Part shown: piece after piece, positions 38,821 to 49,100 of the stretch | Layout of the letters: the number at the start of each line of letters is the position of its first letter | How positions within the stretch are numbered: the first letter of the stretch is position 1 | NCBI GenBank assembly: GCA_033977085.1 | Contig: CP138906.1 | Location: 2,542,001 to 2,606,000, forward strand | Length of the DNA stretch: 64,000 nucleotides | Source: Apirhabdus apintestini | GTDB lineage: Bacteria > Pseudomonadota > Gammaproteobacteria > Enterobacterales > Enterobacteriaceae | Direction of reading: 5' to 3' | Made by a program: the position numbers and the translations under genes | The notes under the pieces: generated by a model | Told to the model about the DNA's origin: nothing | The model's database searches: none | Seen by the model: only the letters and a program-made list of their open reading frames with translations

Positions 38821-39982
38821 ATGACGTAGGGCTTACCTGTATCCAACGTTGTAAACGTTGATGTGATCATCTCGCCGAAAGCGGCTACTGGTCGTAACTT
38901 TGGCGCGCTGCTGATCCTTGGTTCTTCCACTGTCATTCCGGTGCAGGAGCGCGTTCGCCTTTATGCGTCCGTTGAGGACATTAGCGAGGACTTCGGAGTC
39001 GACAGCCCGGAATATGAAGCGGCGCAGGTTTTCTTCAGCCAGTCGCCGAAGCCGACGCAGGTTTATGTTGGCCGCTGGGCGAAGACGCTGACTTCTTCCG
39101 AAGGTGGAAGCGTGGAAACTATTGTGCAAGCTGTTAATGCCTGCCTGCAATATACCAACTGGTATGGGCTGGTTGTCGCTGATGATGTTGCTGATGGCGG
39201 TGATGTGCTTGATGCTGACGACGTGATTGAGGTTGCTAAACTCATCGAAGCGTCCAGTCTGAGCCGCATTTTCGGGGTGACATCTGCTGACGCCGAGATT
39301 ATCAGCACGACTTCGACGACCGATGTTGCGTCGAAATTAAAGGCTGGCAAGTATGCCCGTACCTTTATTCAGTATTCCACCAGCAGCCCTTACGCGGCAG
39401 TTTCAGCTTTCGGTCGCGCGTTTACTGTCAATTTTAACGGCAGCAATACCACCATCACCCTGAAATTTAAGCAGGAACCAAGCGTAACCTACGAAACGCT
39501 AACGGTAGGCCAGGCTGCTGCGGTGGATACGAAGAACGCGAACGTGTTCGTGTACTACGCCAACGACACTGCGATCCTGCAACAGGGTGTTATGGCGAAT
39601 GGCGACTTCTTCGACGAGCGCCACGGGCTCGACTGGTTGCAGAATTACGTTCAGACCAACCTCTATAACCTGCTTTACACCAGCACCACTAAAATTCCGC
39701 AGACTGATTCCGGTGTGACCCGTCTGCTTTCCAACGTTGAACAGTCCATGGATCAGTCCGTCACGAACGGTCTGGTAGCGGCTGGCGTGTGGAATGGTGG
39801 CCCTATCGGACGAGCTGAATTCCGGCGATACGCTGACCAAAGGTTATTACGTGTATGCGCAACCTCTGTCCGAACAGGCGCAGGCAGACCGTGAAGCACG
39901 TAAGGCACCGGTTATTCAGGTGGCCTGTAAGCTGGCGGGTGCGGTTCATTTCGCTGATGTGCAGATCAACGTCGTTCGCTAA
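38821..39982 (+). pseudogene. Tail sheath protein (DUF3383), amber codon 3 and one frameshift
   Basis: ATG ACG TAG GGC TTA: the third codon is TAG where CAG would give MTQGLPVSNVVNVDVIISPK. The body (NFGALLILGSSTVIPVQERV ... YVGRWAKTLTSSEGG ... DERHGLDWLQNYVQTNLYNL) is the DUF3383 family, which identifies a contractile tail. A second break at GGACGAGCTG (39808-39817) is followed by ELNSGDTLTKGYYVYAQPLS to VQINVVR. About 386 aa repaired. Confidence 0.8.
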
Positions 39983-39993
39983 GGAGAACATGA

Positions 39994-40433
39994 ATGGCTA
40001 CTTATTCTTTTATGGACGTCACGGCGTCCCTCTCCGGCCCGACCGGTGAAATTGATCTGGGCTACGGTTCCGCCAGTTCAGAGGAGGGGATCACCGTCGC
40101 AATGGGCGGCCCCAAAAATACCATGACCATCGGCGCTGACGGCGAAGCGATGCACAGCCTGCACGCGGATAAAAGCGGCACGGTAACCGTCAACCTGCTG
40201 AAGACCTCGCCGACAAACAAAAAGCTGTCGCTGGCGTACAACGCGCAGAGTCAGTCCTCAGGTACCTGGGAAACAACGTCATTGTGATCCGCAACAAGGT
40301 GAGCGGAGACATCATCACGGCGCGCAGCGTGGCGTTCCAGAAACAGCCGGATAACGCCAACGCTAAAGCCGGTAATACGATGCCCTGGGTGTTTGACTGC
40401 GGCAAAATCGACCAGGTTCTCGGAGAGTTTTAA
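39994..40433 (+). pseudogene. Tail tube protein (DUF3277), frameshifted
   Basis: MATYSFMDVTASLSGPTGEI DLGYGSASSEEG is the DUF3277 start. The frame breaks near 40265 (CCTGGGAAAC) and resumes NNVIVIRNKVSGDIITARSV to DQVLGEF. 146 aa. Located right after the sheath with AAGGAG upstream, as expected for the tube. Confidence 0.78.
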
Positions 40434-40437
40434 CAGA

Positions 40438-41078
40438 TGGAATGCTCAATCAAAGGCCACGATTACCGCGTGGCAAAACTCAGCGTTTTTGACCAGCTCG
40501 AAAGTGACCCGCAAACTGCTGCCGGTGCTGGCGGGCATGATGTCAGATTTCGGGAGCATTCGCTCCCAGCTGCCTGCTGATGGCAAAATCGACACCGTGA
40601 AATTCGAACAGCTGAAACCGGTGTTTGAAACCCTGCTCCCGCGCATCGCTGAGGAACTGTCTTCCCTGACTGAAGAAGACACCAACGCGATTATTCATCC
40701 GTGCCTGGCCGTGGTATCACGCAAGCACATGGACGGATGGACGCCGGTATTTAACAGCGGTCAGCTGATGTTCGATGATATCGACCTGCTGACCATGCTG
40801 CAGCTGGTGGCGCGGGTGGTCGCCGATTCACTGGGAAATTTTTTGCCCGTGAGCCCTACCAGCGCGACGCCGGGCCAGCCTCAGGGTTAACCCTCAACAG
40901 CCTGCCTGACGGGTTGTCTTATCTCCTTGACCCGGTTGACGCCGGGTTAATCCCTTATTACGCGCTGAAGGATGGATCTGTCGATCTGTGCGATATCGCG
41001 CTGATGAATGACCACCTGGCCGTTAAAGCTGACAACCAGCGCCGTATTGAGAAATGGAGAGAGGATAATGAACGCTGA
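40438..41078 (+). CDS. Tail assembly chaperone with a probable programmed -1 frameshift
   Basis: First product: MECSIKGHDYRVAKLSVFDQ, an artefactual break at CAGCTCGAAA (40495), then KVTRKLLPVLAGMMSDFG ... to GNFLPVSPTSATPGQPQG and a stop at 40890. At GGA AAT TTT TTG (about 40838-40849) the heptamer A-AAT-TTT allows a -1 slip. The slipped frame reads FFAREPYQRDAGPASGLTLN to RRIEKWREDNER, ending at 41078. This copies the G/GT arrangement of long-tailed phages upstream of the tape measure. Confidence 0.65.
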
Positions 41079-43077
41079 GACTATTAAAGATTTTCTCGTC
41101 TCGCTCGGCTTCGATATCGATGAAGCGGGCGCGTCAAAGTTCGATTCTGTTCTCGCCGGTACGACCGCAAACGCCATCAAAATGGGGCTGGCCGTCGAAG
41201 GTGCTGCGCTTACCGTGGTGGCCTTCACGGCTAAGATCGCCTCCGGTCTGGATAATCTCTACTGGGCATCACAGCGCACCGGTGCGACGGTTCAGGGGAT
41301 TCAGTCTATTGGCTATGCGGTTTCGCAGGTAGGCGGCAGCGTTGACGCGGCGCGATCCTCTCTGGAAAGCCTCTCCCGGTTTGTTCGTAACAATCCCGGC
41401 GCGGAAGGTTTCCTGAATCGCCTGGGCGTACAGACTCGTGACGCCAGCGGTAACATGCGTGACATGGCCGCTATCTTTACGGGTGTCGGCCAGAAGCTCA
41501 GCAGCATGCCGTATTACCGGGCTAACCAGTATGCGCAGATGCTGGGCATTGACGAAAATACCCTCATGGCGATGCGCCGGGGGTTGGGGGGATTCTCCGG
41601 GCAGTACAGTGCGATGGCGAAGGCCATCGGTTACAACTCTCAACAGGCCGCTGTTTCCTCCAACAAATTCATGACCTCCCTGCGCGAGTTCGGCGCGATG
41701 GCGGGCATGGCCCGTGACAAAATCGGCTCTAATCTTGCTGGTGGTCTGGCGGGTTCGCTGGACACGCTGCGCCGCCACATCCTGGATAACTTCCCGCGCA
41801 TCGAGCAGACCCTGACGAAAGCCATAAAAGGCATTCTGGCGCTCGGGGACATTATAGGGCGGCTGTTCTTCCGGCTTATTGAGGGGACATCCAGCCTTAT
41901 CACCTGGTGGCAATCGCTGGATAAGCAAACGCGGGAGCTAATCTCGCTGTTTGGCGCGCTGACGATTGCGCTGCGCATTCTGAACAGTACGTTCTGGATG
42001 TCGCCGATTGGCCTCATTACCGCGCTGGCGGCGGGGATTGCCCTTCTGTGGGAGGACTATCAGACCTGGAAGGAAGGCGGGGACAGCCTGATTGACTGGG
42101 GCAAGTGGAAGCCGGAAGTCGACGCCGCGCTGAAGATGGTTCGTGACCTTAAAACGACCGTTAACGACCTGGCGAAAGCGCTGGCGAAACTGCTCAACAT
42201 TGACCCTAAATCATGGTCCCTGAAGTGGGATTTCAGCAACTTCATCGACCAGATGGGCGAGTTCAGCAGGATGCTGAATATGATCGCCGACCTGCTGAAC
42301 GCCATTAAAGACGGTCGCTGGGCTGATGCGGCCAGTGTTGGTAAGCAGCTCCTGAATCAGGGGAGCGATAAACCGTCAGCAATGCCGATGGTTACTGAAA
42401 GCGCCAACGGTACCGCCGACTGGATTAAAGAGCACTGGGGATTCGATCCTCGCAGCGTGGGCCGAACGGTGCGCGGCTGGTTTGGTGATGATGAACCTGA
42501 ACAGATCGGCCAGTCAGTCAAGCGGCCACAGCCAACCAAAGCAGGCTCTGAGCCGCTGGGATGGATGCAGCCGATGCTTACCAACCTGGAACAGCTCTAC
42601 CGGCTTCCGGAGGGGCTATTACGCAGCGTGGCCATAACGGAATCGGGCGGTAATCAGTTCGCCGTTTCAGGCGCTGGCGCTAAAGGTCTGTTTCAGTTTA
42701 TGGACGGCACGGCGCGCGATATGGGGCTGCGCGGGAATGATGTCTTCGACCCGGAGAAGGCCGCTCAGGCTGCCGCTAAGTATCTCTCACAGCTGCTGCA
42801 GGCGAACGGAGGTGACCTGAGCAAGGCGCTGGCCTCTTATAACTGGGGGATCGGGAACGTGCAGAAGCACGGGATGGCCCTTATGCCTCAGGAAACCCGC
42901 AACTACATTCCGAAGGTGTTAAGCAACATGCCAGCGCCCGGGGCTCAGGTGCAGCAACAGAACACCTATCACATTTACGGTGGTGGTGATCCGCGTCAGG
43001 TGGGTTCAGAAGTTGAACGCCGCCAGCAGTCGGCAAACGCTCAGGTCATGCGTGGCAATCAAACGAAGGTGGGCTAA
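41068..43077 (+). CDS. Tape measure protein with lytic transglycosylase domain
   Basis: About 669 aa from ATG 41068 (GGAGAGAGGATA upstream), intact. N-terminus MNAETIKDFLVSLGFDIDEA, a long helical centre with hydrophobic segments, and a C-terminal SLT domain: LLRSVAITESGGNQFAVSGA GAKGLFQFMDGTARD with the catalytic Glu in TESGG and ALASYNWGIGNVQKHG. It sets tail length and locally opens peptidoglycan during injection. Confidence 0.88.
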   Translation: MNAETIKDFLVSLGFDIDEAGASKFDSVLAGTTANAIKMGLAVEGAALTVVAFTAKIASGLDNLYWASQRTGATVQGIQSIGYAVSQVGGSVDAARSSLESLSRFVRNNPGAEGFLNRLGVQTRDASGNMRDMAAIFTGVGQKLSSMPYYRANQYAQMLGIDENTLMAMRRGLGGFSGQYSAMAKAIGYNSQQAAVSSNKFMTSLREFGAMAGMARDKIGSNLAGGLAGSLDTLRRHILDNFPRIEQTLTKAIKGILALGDIIGRLFFRLIEGTSSLITWWQSLDKQTRELISLFGALTIALRILNSTFWMSPIGLITALAAGIALLWEDYQTWKEGGDSLIDWGKWKPEVDAALKMVRDLKTTVNDLAKALAKLLNIDPKSWSLKWDFSNFIDQMGEFSRMLNMIADLLNAIKDGRWADAASVGKQLLNQGSDKPSAMPMVTESANGTADWIKEHWGFDPRSVGRTVRGWFGDDEPEQIGQSVKRPQPTKAGSEPLGWMQPMLTNLEQLYRLPEGLLRSVAITESGGNQFAVSGAGAKGLFQFMDGTARDMGLRGNDVFDPEKAAQAAAKYLSQLLQANGGDLSKALASYNWGIGNVQKHGMALMPQETRNYIPKVLSNMPAPGAQVQQQNTYHIYGGGDPRQVGSEVERRQQSANAQVMRGNQTKVG

Positions 43078-43664
43078 TGGATTTTCTCTCAACTCTCTTT
43101 CAACAGCAGACCCGAAAAATCGGGATGATTGTCCCCAGCGTGGTGGTTTCTGAGAAGCATACCGACACGCTGGAGATAACCGAGCACCCTGTCGAGGTCG
43201 GGGCCGCTATCGCCGACCATGCCTACAAAAAACCTTCTGAAGTGGTGATGGAGGTCGGTTTCGCTGGTGGCGGATCGTTGCTGGATTTTGCCAGTAACCT
43301 GACGGCCACCAGTCTGCTCGGGCTGAGTCCCCAGCAGACGTATCAGGAGATACTTGACCTGCAGGCGAGCCGTATTCCTTTCGATGTGGTGACCGGCAAA
43401 CGACTATACAGCAACATGCTGATCCGCGCGCTGGAAGTGACGACAGACAAGACAACCGAAAACGTCCTGTCCGCCGTTCTCACCCTGAGGGAGGTTCTTA
43501 TCTCGCAGACGCAGCAGATCACCGTCGCAGATAAAACCAACATGAAGGACGGGGCCAGCACGTCGGCGGTACTCAATACCGGCACCAAAACTACAAAGCC
43601 GCCAAATACCTCGCTGCTGAAAAGCATCACGGGTAACGCAGCGTCATTACTGGGGCTCGGCTAA
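43077..43664 (+). CDS. Helper baseplate protein 1 (distal-tail/adaptor type)
   Basis: 195 aa, intact. MDFLSTLFQQQTRKIGMIVP SVVVSEKHTDTLEITEHPVE, then FAGGGSLLDFASNL and TTDKTTENVLSAVLTLREVL. Starts on the tape-measure stop. Counterpart of satellite gene 29129. Expected at the tube-baseplate junction. Confidence 0.78.
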   Translation: MDFLSTLFQQQTRKIGMIVPSVVVSEKHTDTLEITEHPVEVGAAIADHAYKKPSEVVMEVGFAGGGSLLDFASNLTATSLLGLSPQQTYQEILDLQASRIPFDVVTGKRLYSNMLIRALEVTTDKTTENVLSAVLTLREVLISQTQQITVADKTNMKDGASTSAVLNTGTKTTKPPNTSLLKSITGNAASLLGLG

Positions 43665-43966
43665 TGGCAATTCAAGAAATCCCGCTGACAGCGGATAACC
43701 AGCAATTCAGCATCATCCTTGCGGGGACCACCTGGCGGATTAGCATCACCTGGCGCGATCTGTACTGGATTATGGACCTGCAGAACGACAGAGGGGAGCC
43801 GGTAATCTCCGGTATTCCTCTCGTCACGGGCGCGGACCTGCTGGCGCAGTACGCCTATATGGGCCTCGGCTTTAAGCTGGTGGTGGTCTGTGACGACAGT
43901 ACACAGGATTATCCGACGAAAACCGACCTGGGCGGCCGCAGTCATTTACTGGTATCAACGGAGTAA
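43664..43966 (+). CDS. Helper baseplate plug-type protein (DUF6983-like)
   Basis: 100 aa, intact. MAIQEIPLTADNQQFSIILA ... ITWRDLYWIMDLQNDRGEPV. Overlaps its upstream neighbour. Counterpart of satellite gene 29786. Confidence 0.78.
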   Translation: MAIQEIPLTADNQQFSIILAGTTWRISITWRDLYWIMDLQNDRGEPVISGIPLVTGADLLAQYAYMGLGFKLVVVCDDSTQDYPTKTDLGGRSHLLVSTE

Positions 43967-43968
43967 GC

Positions 43969-45034
43969 ATGTCACAGAACTGGATGAGACATTTCGAGCC
44001 GCAGCTCGTGGACGAGAACGGGCAGGGTATCGAGCTCCAGCGATTTTAAAGTGACCTTTACGATCGACTGGTTCAACATCAGCAGCGCGTCGCGGGTTGG
44101 AACGTTCAAAATTTACAACCTGTCAGCCGATACGGTGAACCGCATCACCGGGCAGGAGTTTTCGAAAGTGCGTCTGATTGCCGGTTACGACGGTATCGCG
44201 CCGGAGGTATCGGCAAGCGATGTCGGGACCGTGCGGGAAGTCGACGCGGCGGACGTGGGCCAGAGTGATGGCCGGAACTACGGACTGATTTTCAGCGGAG
44301 AAATTCGCTACTCGGTCACCGGTAAAGACAGCCCCATTGATTCCTACGTCCTGATTCAGGCAGCCGATACGGATCTGGCTTTTGCCACCAGCATAACCTC
44401 GCAGACGCTGGAAGCCGGTTACACGGTCGCAGACGTGAACCGCGCGCTGATGAAAGACTTCGAGTCCAAAGGCGCGACCGAAGGACTGACGCCTGAAATG
44501 CCCGCTACCGTGTTTCCCCGTGGCCGGGTGCTGTTCGGCATGACACGGCATCTTATGGATAACGTGGCCGGACAATGCGGTGCAACATGGCAGTTCGTGG
44601 ACGGCCAGCGGCAGATGGTGGCGAATAACGAGTATGTTCACGACGCGATTGTGCTCAACAGCGCCACCGGGCTTATCGGTATGCCGCAGCAGACTATCGG
44701 CAACGGCGTTAACGTCCGCGCGCTGATTAACCCCAACATCCGGGTTAACGGGCTCATTCAGTTGGATCAGGCTTCGGTATTCCGCACCGCGCTGTCGAAT
44801 AACGATATCGCGATGGCTGGTGGGCAAATCACCGACCAGAATACGGATGGTAATATCACCCTCAGCGGCACCACGGCGCAGCCTGCCAGCATCGCAACGG
44901 ATGGCGTTTATATTGTGCGCGGGATTATGTACACTGGCGACACAAGGGGCCAGGCGTGGTACATGGATATGATGTGCGAAGCGCGTGGCGCTGTAGATAT
45001 TAAAACTCAGGCAGCGTTTAACCGGGGTGGATAA
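43969..45034 (+). pseudogene. Helper baseplate hub protein, frameshifted near its start
   Basis: MSQNWMRHFEPQLVDENGQG IEL, then an extra C in CGAGCTCCAG (44031-44040) shifts frame. It resumes SDFKVTFTIDWFNISSASRV through GLIGMPQQTIGNGVNVRALI and IQLDQASVFRTALSN to AAFNRGG. About 355 aa. Counterpart of satellite gene 30095. Confidence 0.8.
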
Positions 45035-45375
45035 TGGGTAAATATGCTTTATTGGCTGGGCTATTCGTTTCGTTACCTTCTTTTGCTGCATTCCAATGTG
45101 GCGGCTACAAGATGACGCTAACGGATTCAGAAGGCCTCGTGCGCATTAATGGTGAGTTAGTGACGAGTCAAAAAGTCAAGTATCTTGGCGCACAAGGTGA
45201 TGAATCAAAAGCTGTATGGAGCATGGGGCTGATGCCTGCGCGCGATGGTAACAATTACGGTTTTGAGTTTGTTAAGCGTAATGGAAAATCTTTCTTGAAC
45301 GTTCAATTACTGCAAAATAGCATGGACGCGCCTAAGCTCGTGGGATCTTTTCCTTGCGAGAAAATTAAGGATTAA
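45034..45375 (+). CDS. Secreted small protein in the helper baseplate operon
   Basis: 113 aa, intact. Signal peptide MGKYALLAGLFVSLPSFA, then AFQCGGYKMTLTDSEGLVRI ... LMPARDGNNYGFEFVKRNGK ... GSFPCEKIKD with two cysteines that could form a periplasmic disulphide. Starts on the hub stop. The satellite keeps a homologue at the same place (31172). Candidate superinfection-exclusion or envelope-modifying protein (inference). Confidence 0.75.
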   Translation: MGKYALLAGLFVSLPSFAAFQCGGYKMTLTDSEGLVRINGELVTSQKVKYLGAQGDESKAVWSMGLMPARDGNNYGFEFVKRNGKSFLNVQLLQNSMDAPKLVGSFPCEKIKD

Positions 45376-45382
45376 TTAGAAA

Positions 45383-46124
45383 ATGAAAATGTTATGTTCG
45401 GTAATGTTGCTGGCTTTAACGCTTCCTTTTACATCGTTTGCTGCGTATAAAAATACTGAATTAAGTCAAAATGAAAAGGTCATGCTTAAAAATTTCTTTA
45501 AGTATGACATGCAAAACGATGTTAATTCAGAAAGTCATATATTCCCTTATGATATCAAACTCATTTCAGTACGATAAGATTGCAGAGGATTATGATGCAA
45601 ACGAGGCTAGAGGAGACAAAGATTACAAGGGGGAAGCCATTGTAATTAGCGGGGCGGTTGAGAGAATTAGATCAACTTTAGGTGATGTTCCAGCAGTGGA
45701 ACTAAGAACTAATATTGGTGTAAGTGGCGTTTCCTTATATTTTGCCAAAGAGTATGAAAGTTTAGCGATTGATTTAAACAAGGGCGATACAGTTAAGTAT
45801 GCTTGTTTAGGTGACGGGGCTGTTATGGGTAGTCCGATACTCAGACGCTGCGTCCCGGTTAGTGTTTATGTCGATGCCGTTTCTCAAAATACATATAATG
45901 AAATGCTATCAGAATTAAATGGCTATGCTGGCGGGAATGATACGGTTAATGAGTTCTTATTATTCGTTAAAATGATTTCTAAAATCACTGATGATTATAA
46001 GCTTTGTTCTGCAACTGATTCTTCATGCATTATTAATCTGATTAATAAAACTCCTATTGAAAAGCGCAAGGAAATAGGAGTTCAGATATCGAAAGAGTTA
46101 GGTGTAAAAATTTCAGCGAAATAG
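45383..46124 (+). pseudogene. Secreted OB-fold (tRNA_anti-like) protein, frameshifted
   Basis: Signal peptide MKMLCSVMLLALTLPFTSFA, then AYKNTELSQNEKVMLKNFFK. Frame changes near 45555-45570. The continuation YDKIAEDYDANEARGDKDYK GEAIVISGAVERIRS and YFAKEYESLAIDLNKGDTVK YACLGDG resembles tRNA_anti-like OB domains of secreted proteins. About 246 aa. AT-rich compared with flanking tail genes, like an added moron gene. No satellite counterpart. Confidence 0.6.
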
Positions 46125-46146
46125 CAAGTTATATAAACTCGAAATA

Positions 46147-46175
46147 AAAGGCCGCTAATAAGTGGCCTTTTTACT
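46147..46175 (+). terminator. Terminator after the secreted-protein genes
   Basis: AAAAGGCC-GCTAATAAGT-GGCCTTTTT. Terminates the moron-like pair before the spike gene. Confidence 0.75.
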
Positions 46176-46191
46176 TTCTGGAGCCTACCAA

Positions 46192-46944
46192 ATGGCAGTA
46201 TCTGACCAGACCCGCAGCGGCGACCTTGCCGAAACATTCAAATCTGAGCGGGACACCACAAAGAACCAGATCCGCGTCGCTTTGCCTGGCATCGTTCAGT
46301 CATTCGACCCCGGCGCGGTGACGGCGGTTGTGCAGCCTGCGATCCGTTCGGTAGAAACCGATAACGACGACAACCGCATTACCAAAAATTACCCGCTCCT
46401 GGTGGATGTGCCGGTGGTATTTCCGCGCGGCGGGGATGCACGCTAACGTTCCCGGTGAAAGCCGGTGATGAATGCCTGGTGATTTTTGCCGATCGCTGCA
46501 TCGATTTCTGGTGGCAGAACGGCGGGGTGCAGGAGCCTGTCGACGACCGGGTGCATGATTTATCGGATGCGTTCTGTATCGTCGGGCCGCAGTCTCAGGC
46601 GCAGAAAATAAGCGGAATAAGCACCAGTGGCGCGCAGCTGCGTACTGATGATGGCGCTGCATTTGTGGAAGTGGCCATAGGCCATAACATCACGGTTAAA
46701 ACCCCGGCGCGCTGACGGCGACAGCAGAAGGAGGTACCACGATCACATCACCCACCATCACGCTAAACGGCAACGTGACAATAAACGGGAATCTCTCTCA
46801 GGGGATGGGTGAAAGTGGCGGTACCGCGACGATGCTCGGCCCTGTCACGGTGACTAACGATGTAAAAGCCGGTGGTAAGAGCCTGATGACGCATACGCAC
46901 GGAGGTGTACAGACCGGCGGCGGTAATACAGGAGCGCCTAACTG
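46192..46944 (+). pseudogene. Helper baseplate spike / gpV-like protein, two frameshifts
   Basis: MAVSDQTRSGDLAETFKSER ... IRVALPGIVQSFDPGAVTAV ... VVFPRGG. One G is short near 46433. Then CTLTFPVKAGDECLVIFADR CIDFWWQNGG. One C is short near 46697. Then GALTATAEGGTTITSPTITL to THGGVQTGGGNTGAPN. About 251 aa. Counterpart of satellite gene 33494. Confidence 0.8.
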
Positions 46945-47298
46945 ATGCGATACAGACGTGAAGACGCCGAGGGTGATTACACCTTTGGCAGCGGCGATGA
47001 TACCTGGCTGATTAACTCACCGGAGGCCGTGGCGCAGGCTGTGAAAACGCGATTCGAATTATGGTATGGGCAATGGTTCCTCGACACTACCGAGGGCACA
47101 CCGTGGATTCAGTCCGTACTCGGTAAACAGAAGCCAGAAACCTACAACCTGGCGATCCGTAAGCGCATCCTCGAAACGCGGGGCGTTAAATCCATTCTCT
47201 CTTTCAATACGACAGTGAACACGACGACGCGCCGCGTCCAGTTCTTCGCTGAAATCGACACTATCTACGGAACAACGACAGTAACCAGCGAGGCATAA
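46945..47298 (+). CDS. Baseplate wedge protein, gp25/W-like
   Basis: 117 aa, intact. MRYRREDAEGDYTFGSGDDT WLINSPEAVAQAVKTRFELW ... DTTEGTPWIQSVLGKQ. Matches the small gp25-like wedge proteins that lie before the J-like gene. No satellite copy. Confidence 0.75.
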   Translation: MRYRREDAEGDYTFGSGDDTWLINSPEAVAQAVKTRFELWYGQWFLDTTEGTPWIQSVLGKQKPETYNLAIRKRILETRGVKSILSFNTTVNTTTRRVQFFAEIDTIYGTTTVTSEA

Positions 47299-48498
47299 AT
47301 GGCCCTCAACTTGGACACACTCGGCTTATCGGCAACGGTAACCGCTGAGGGGATCAGCGCGCCTGATTACCAGACAATACTCGATACCCTGACGAGCTAT
47401 TTCCAGCAGATTTATGGCAGTGACGCTTATCTGGAGCCAGATAGCAAAGACGGCCAGATGGTGGCGCTGGTGGCTCTGGCTATTCACGATGCCAATAACA
47501 CGGCCATTACCGTTTACAACTGCTTCTCACCTGCTACGGGTTACGGCGCAGCGTTGACAAGTAACGTGAAAATTAACGGTATCGCACGCAAAGGAGCGAC
47601 GAATTCCACAGTGGATCTGCTGCTCACCGGCACCGCAGGGACAACTATCACGAACGGTACTGTGAAAGACACTAATAACGTGATCTGGCGTCTTCCTGCC
47701 TCGGTAGTGATTGGCGTAGACGGTACGGTGACGGCCACTGCCAGCTGCTCAAACAGCGGCGCGGTCGCAGCGCTGGCGGGGACAATTACTACCATCAACA
47801 CGCCGACCCGAGGCTGGACATCGGTAACAAACCCGGCAGCGGCCACCGTAGGCGCACCGGCAGAAACCGACGCAGAGCTGCGCATCAGGCAGGGGCAGAG
47901 CGTCGCGCTACCCTCTATCACGCCGTTTGAGGGCGTCGACGGTGCGATTGCTAACGTTGCTGGCGTGACACGTCACAAGCTCTACGAGAATGATACTGGC
48001 GCTACCGATAGTAACGGGCTGCCGCCACATTCTATCTCGGCCATTGTGGACGGTGGGGACGTGACCGACATTGCCCAGACTATCCGAGGTAATAAAGGGC
48101 AGGGAACGGCGACCTACGGCACTACTTCTGTCACGGTACCGGACACCTACGGCAATCCACACGTGATCAGTTTTTCGCGTTCGACTGATGTTCCGATTTA
48201 CGGGCATATCACACTGAAAGCCTTTACGGGCTACACGTCGCAAATTGGCGTACAGATTCAGCAGGCCGTCGCGGATTACATCAACGGGCTGACGATCGGT
48301 GATTCTGTTCTTCTGAGTCGCATTTACTCCCCGGCTAACCTCGGCGTGGTCAGTGGTGGCAGTGCACGCTATTACGACATTCAGGAGCCGCTGATTGGCA
48401 AATCTGCCGGAACGGTAGCGGCGGCGAATATCAATATCGCATACAACGAATCAGCGTCCTGTAAGCCGGAAAATATTGTTCTAACGGTGACGTCATGA
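47299..48498 (+). CDS. Baseplate J-like protein
   Basis: 399 aa, intact. YQTILDTLTSYFQQIYGSDA YLEPDSKDGQMVALVALAIH, the middle motif TVGAPAETDAELRIRQGQSV and the C-terminal domain (IQQAVADYINGLTIGDSVLL) are the baseplate J family. Forms wedges around the hub. Confidence 0.88.
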   Translation: MALNLDTLGLSATVTAEGISAPDYQTILDTLTSYFQQIYGSDAYLEPDSKDGQMVALVALAIHDANNTAITVYNCFSPATGYGAALTSNVKINGIARKGATNSTVDLLLTGTAGTTITNGTVKDTNNVIWRLPASVVIGVDGTVTATASCSNSGAVAALAGTITTINTPTRGWTSVTNPAAATVGAPAETDAELRIRQGQSVALPSITPFEGVDGAIANVAGVTRHKLYENDTGATDSNGLPPHSISAIVDGGDVTDIAQTIRGNKGQGTATYGTTSVTVPDTYGNPHVISFSRSTDVPIYGHITLKAFTGYTSQIGVQIQQAVADYINGLTIGDSVLLSRIYSPANLGVVSGGSARYYDIQEPLIGKSAGTVAAANINIAYNESASCKPENIVLTVTS

Positions 48499-48861
48499 GT
48501 AAGTACACAGATTTAATCACCAACTACCACGCCACCAGACCGAAATACTTTGATCACATCGACATGAGCACCCGGCCGCTGATTGATATCACATCAGCCA
48601 CCCGGGGGCTGGTTAGCGCGTTTGACATCGATACGAGCTGTAGGCGTCCAGCTTGATACCCTCGGGCTCTGGATCGGACGTAGCCGTATAGTCAGCCAGC
48701 CTATTACGGGGGTTTATTTCAGTTGGGACACCGACGGGCTCGGATATGACCAGGGCGTCTGGCAAGGGCCGTATGATCCGGACTCAGGCTATACGTCGCT
48801 GAGCGATGACACCTACCGCATCCTGTCGCCAGGCTATTTCAGAATCCGTCCGCGCACGTAA
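48495..48861 (+). pseudogene. DUF2612 tail protein, truncated by a deletion junction
   Basis: MSKYTDLITNYHATRPKYFD HIDMSTRPLIDITSATRGLV. An extra A in ATACGAGCTG (48631-48640) shifts frame. It then continues GVQLDTLGLWIGRSRIVSQP ... DPDSGYTSLSDDTYRIL. After about 48830 the reading no longer resembles DUF2612: the DNA is instead the reversed end of a tfa gene. The 3' half and everything expected after it (fibre N-terminus) is missing. Confidence 0.75.
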
Positions 48862-49100
48862 ATCACGTCGCGTTTGCTCAGCCCGGGCAACCCGCTCTTC
48901 AGGCGACAGGGAGGGGATGTCAACCCACACAGGATAACCATTATCATCCGTTCCGAGCATTTTCCCTTCCGGTGGGTACTGACTGTATACAGACATTACC
49001 TCATCACTTACATCGGCAGCATGTTCTGGCCACGTTCCGGCAGAAACATAGGCATCTTTAAGCGCCGCCGGATAAAAACACCCTGATAAAATTTATTCAT
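48784..49100 (-). pseudogene. tfa: Tail fibre assembly protein (Tfa), truncated, frameshifted
   Basis: ATG 49100 on the minus strand: MNKFYQGVFYPAALKDAYVS AGTWPEHAADVSDEV after adding one T near 49072. Then MSVYSQYPPEGKMLGTDDNG YPVWVD ... DSEIAWRQDAV. The reading runs into the DUF2612 gene at about 48820-48834, so its C-terminus is lost. Its start overlaps the fibre stop (ATGA). Tfa proteins chaperone fibre trimerisation. Confidence 0.78.
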
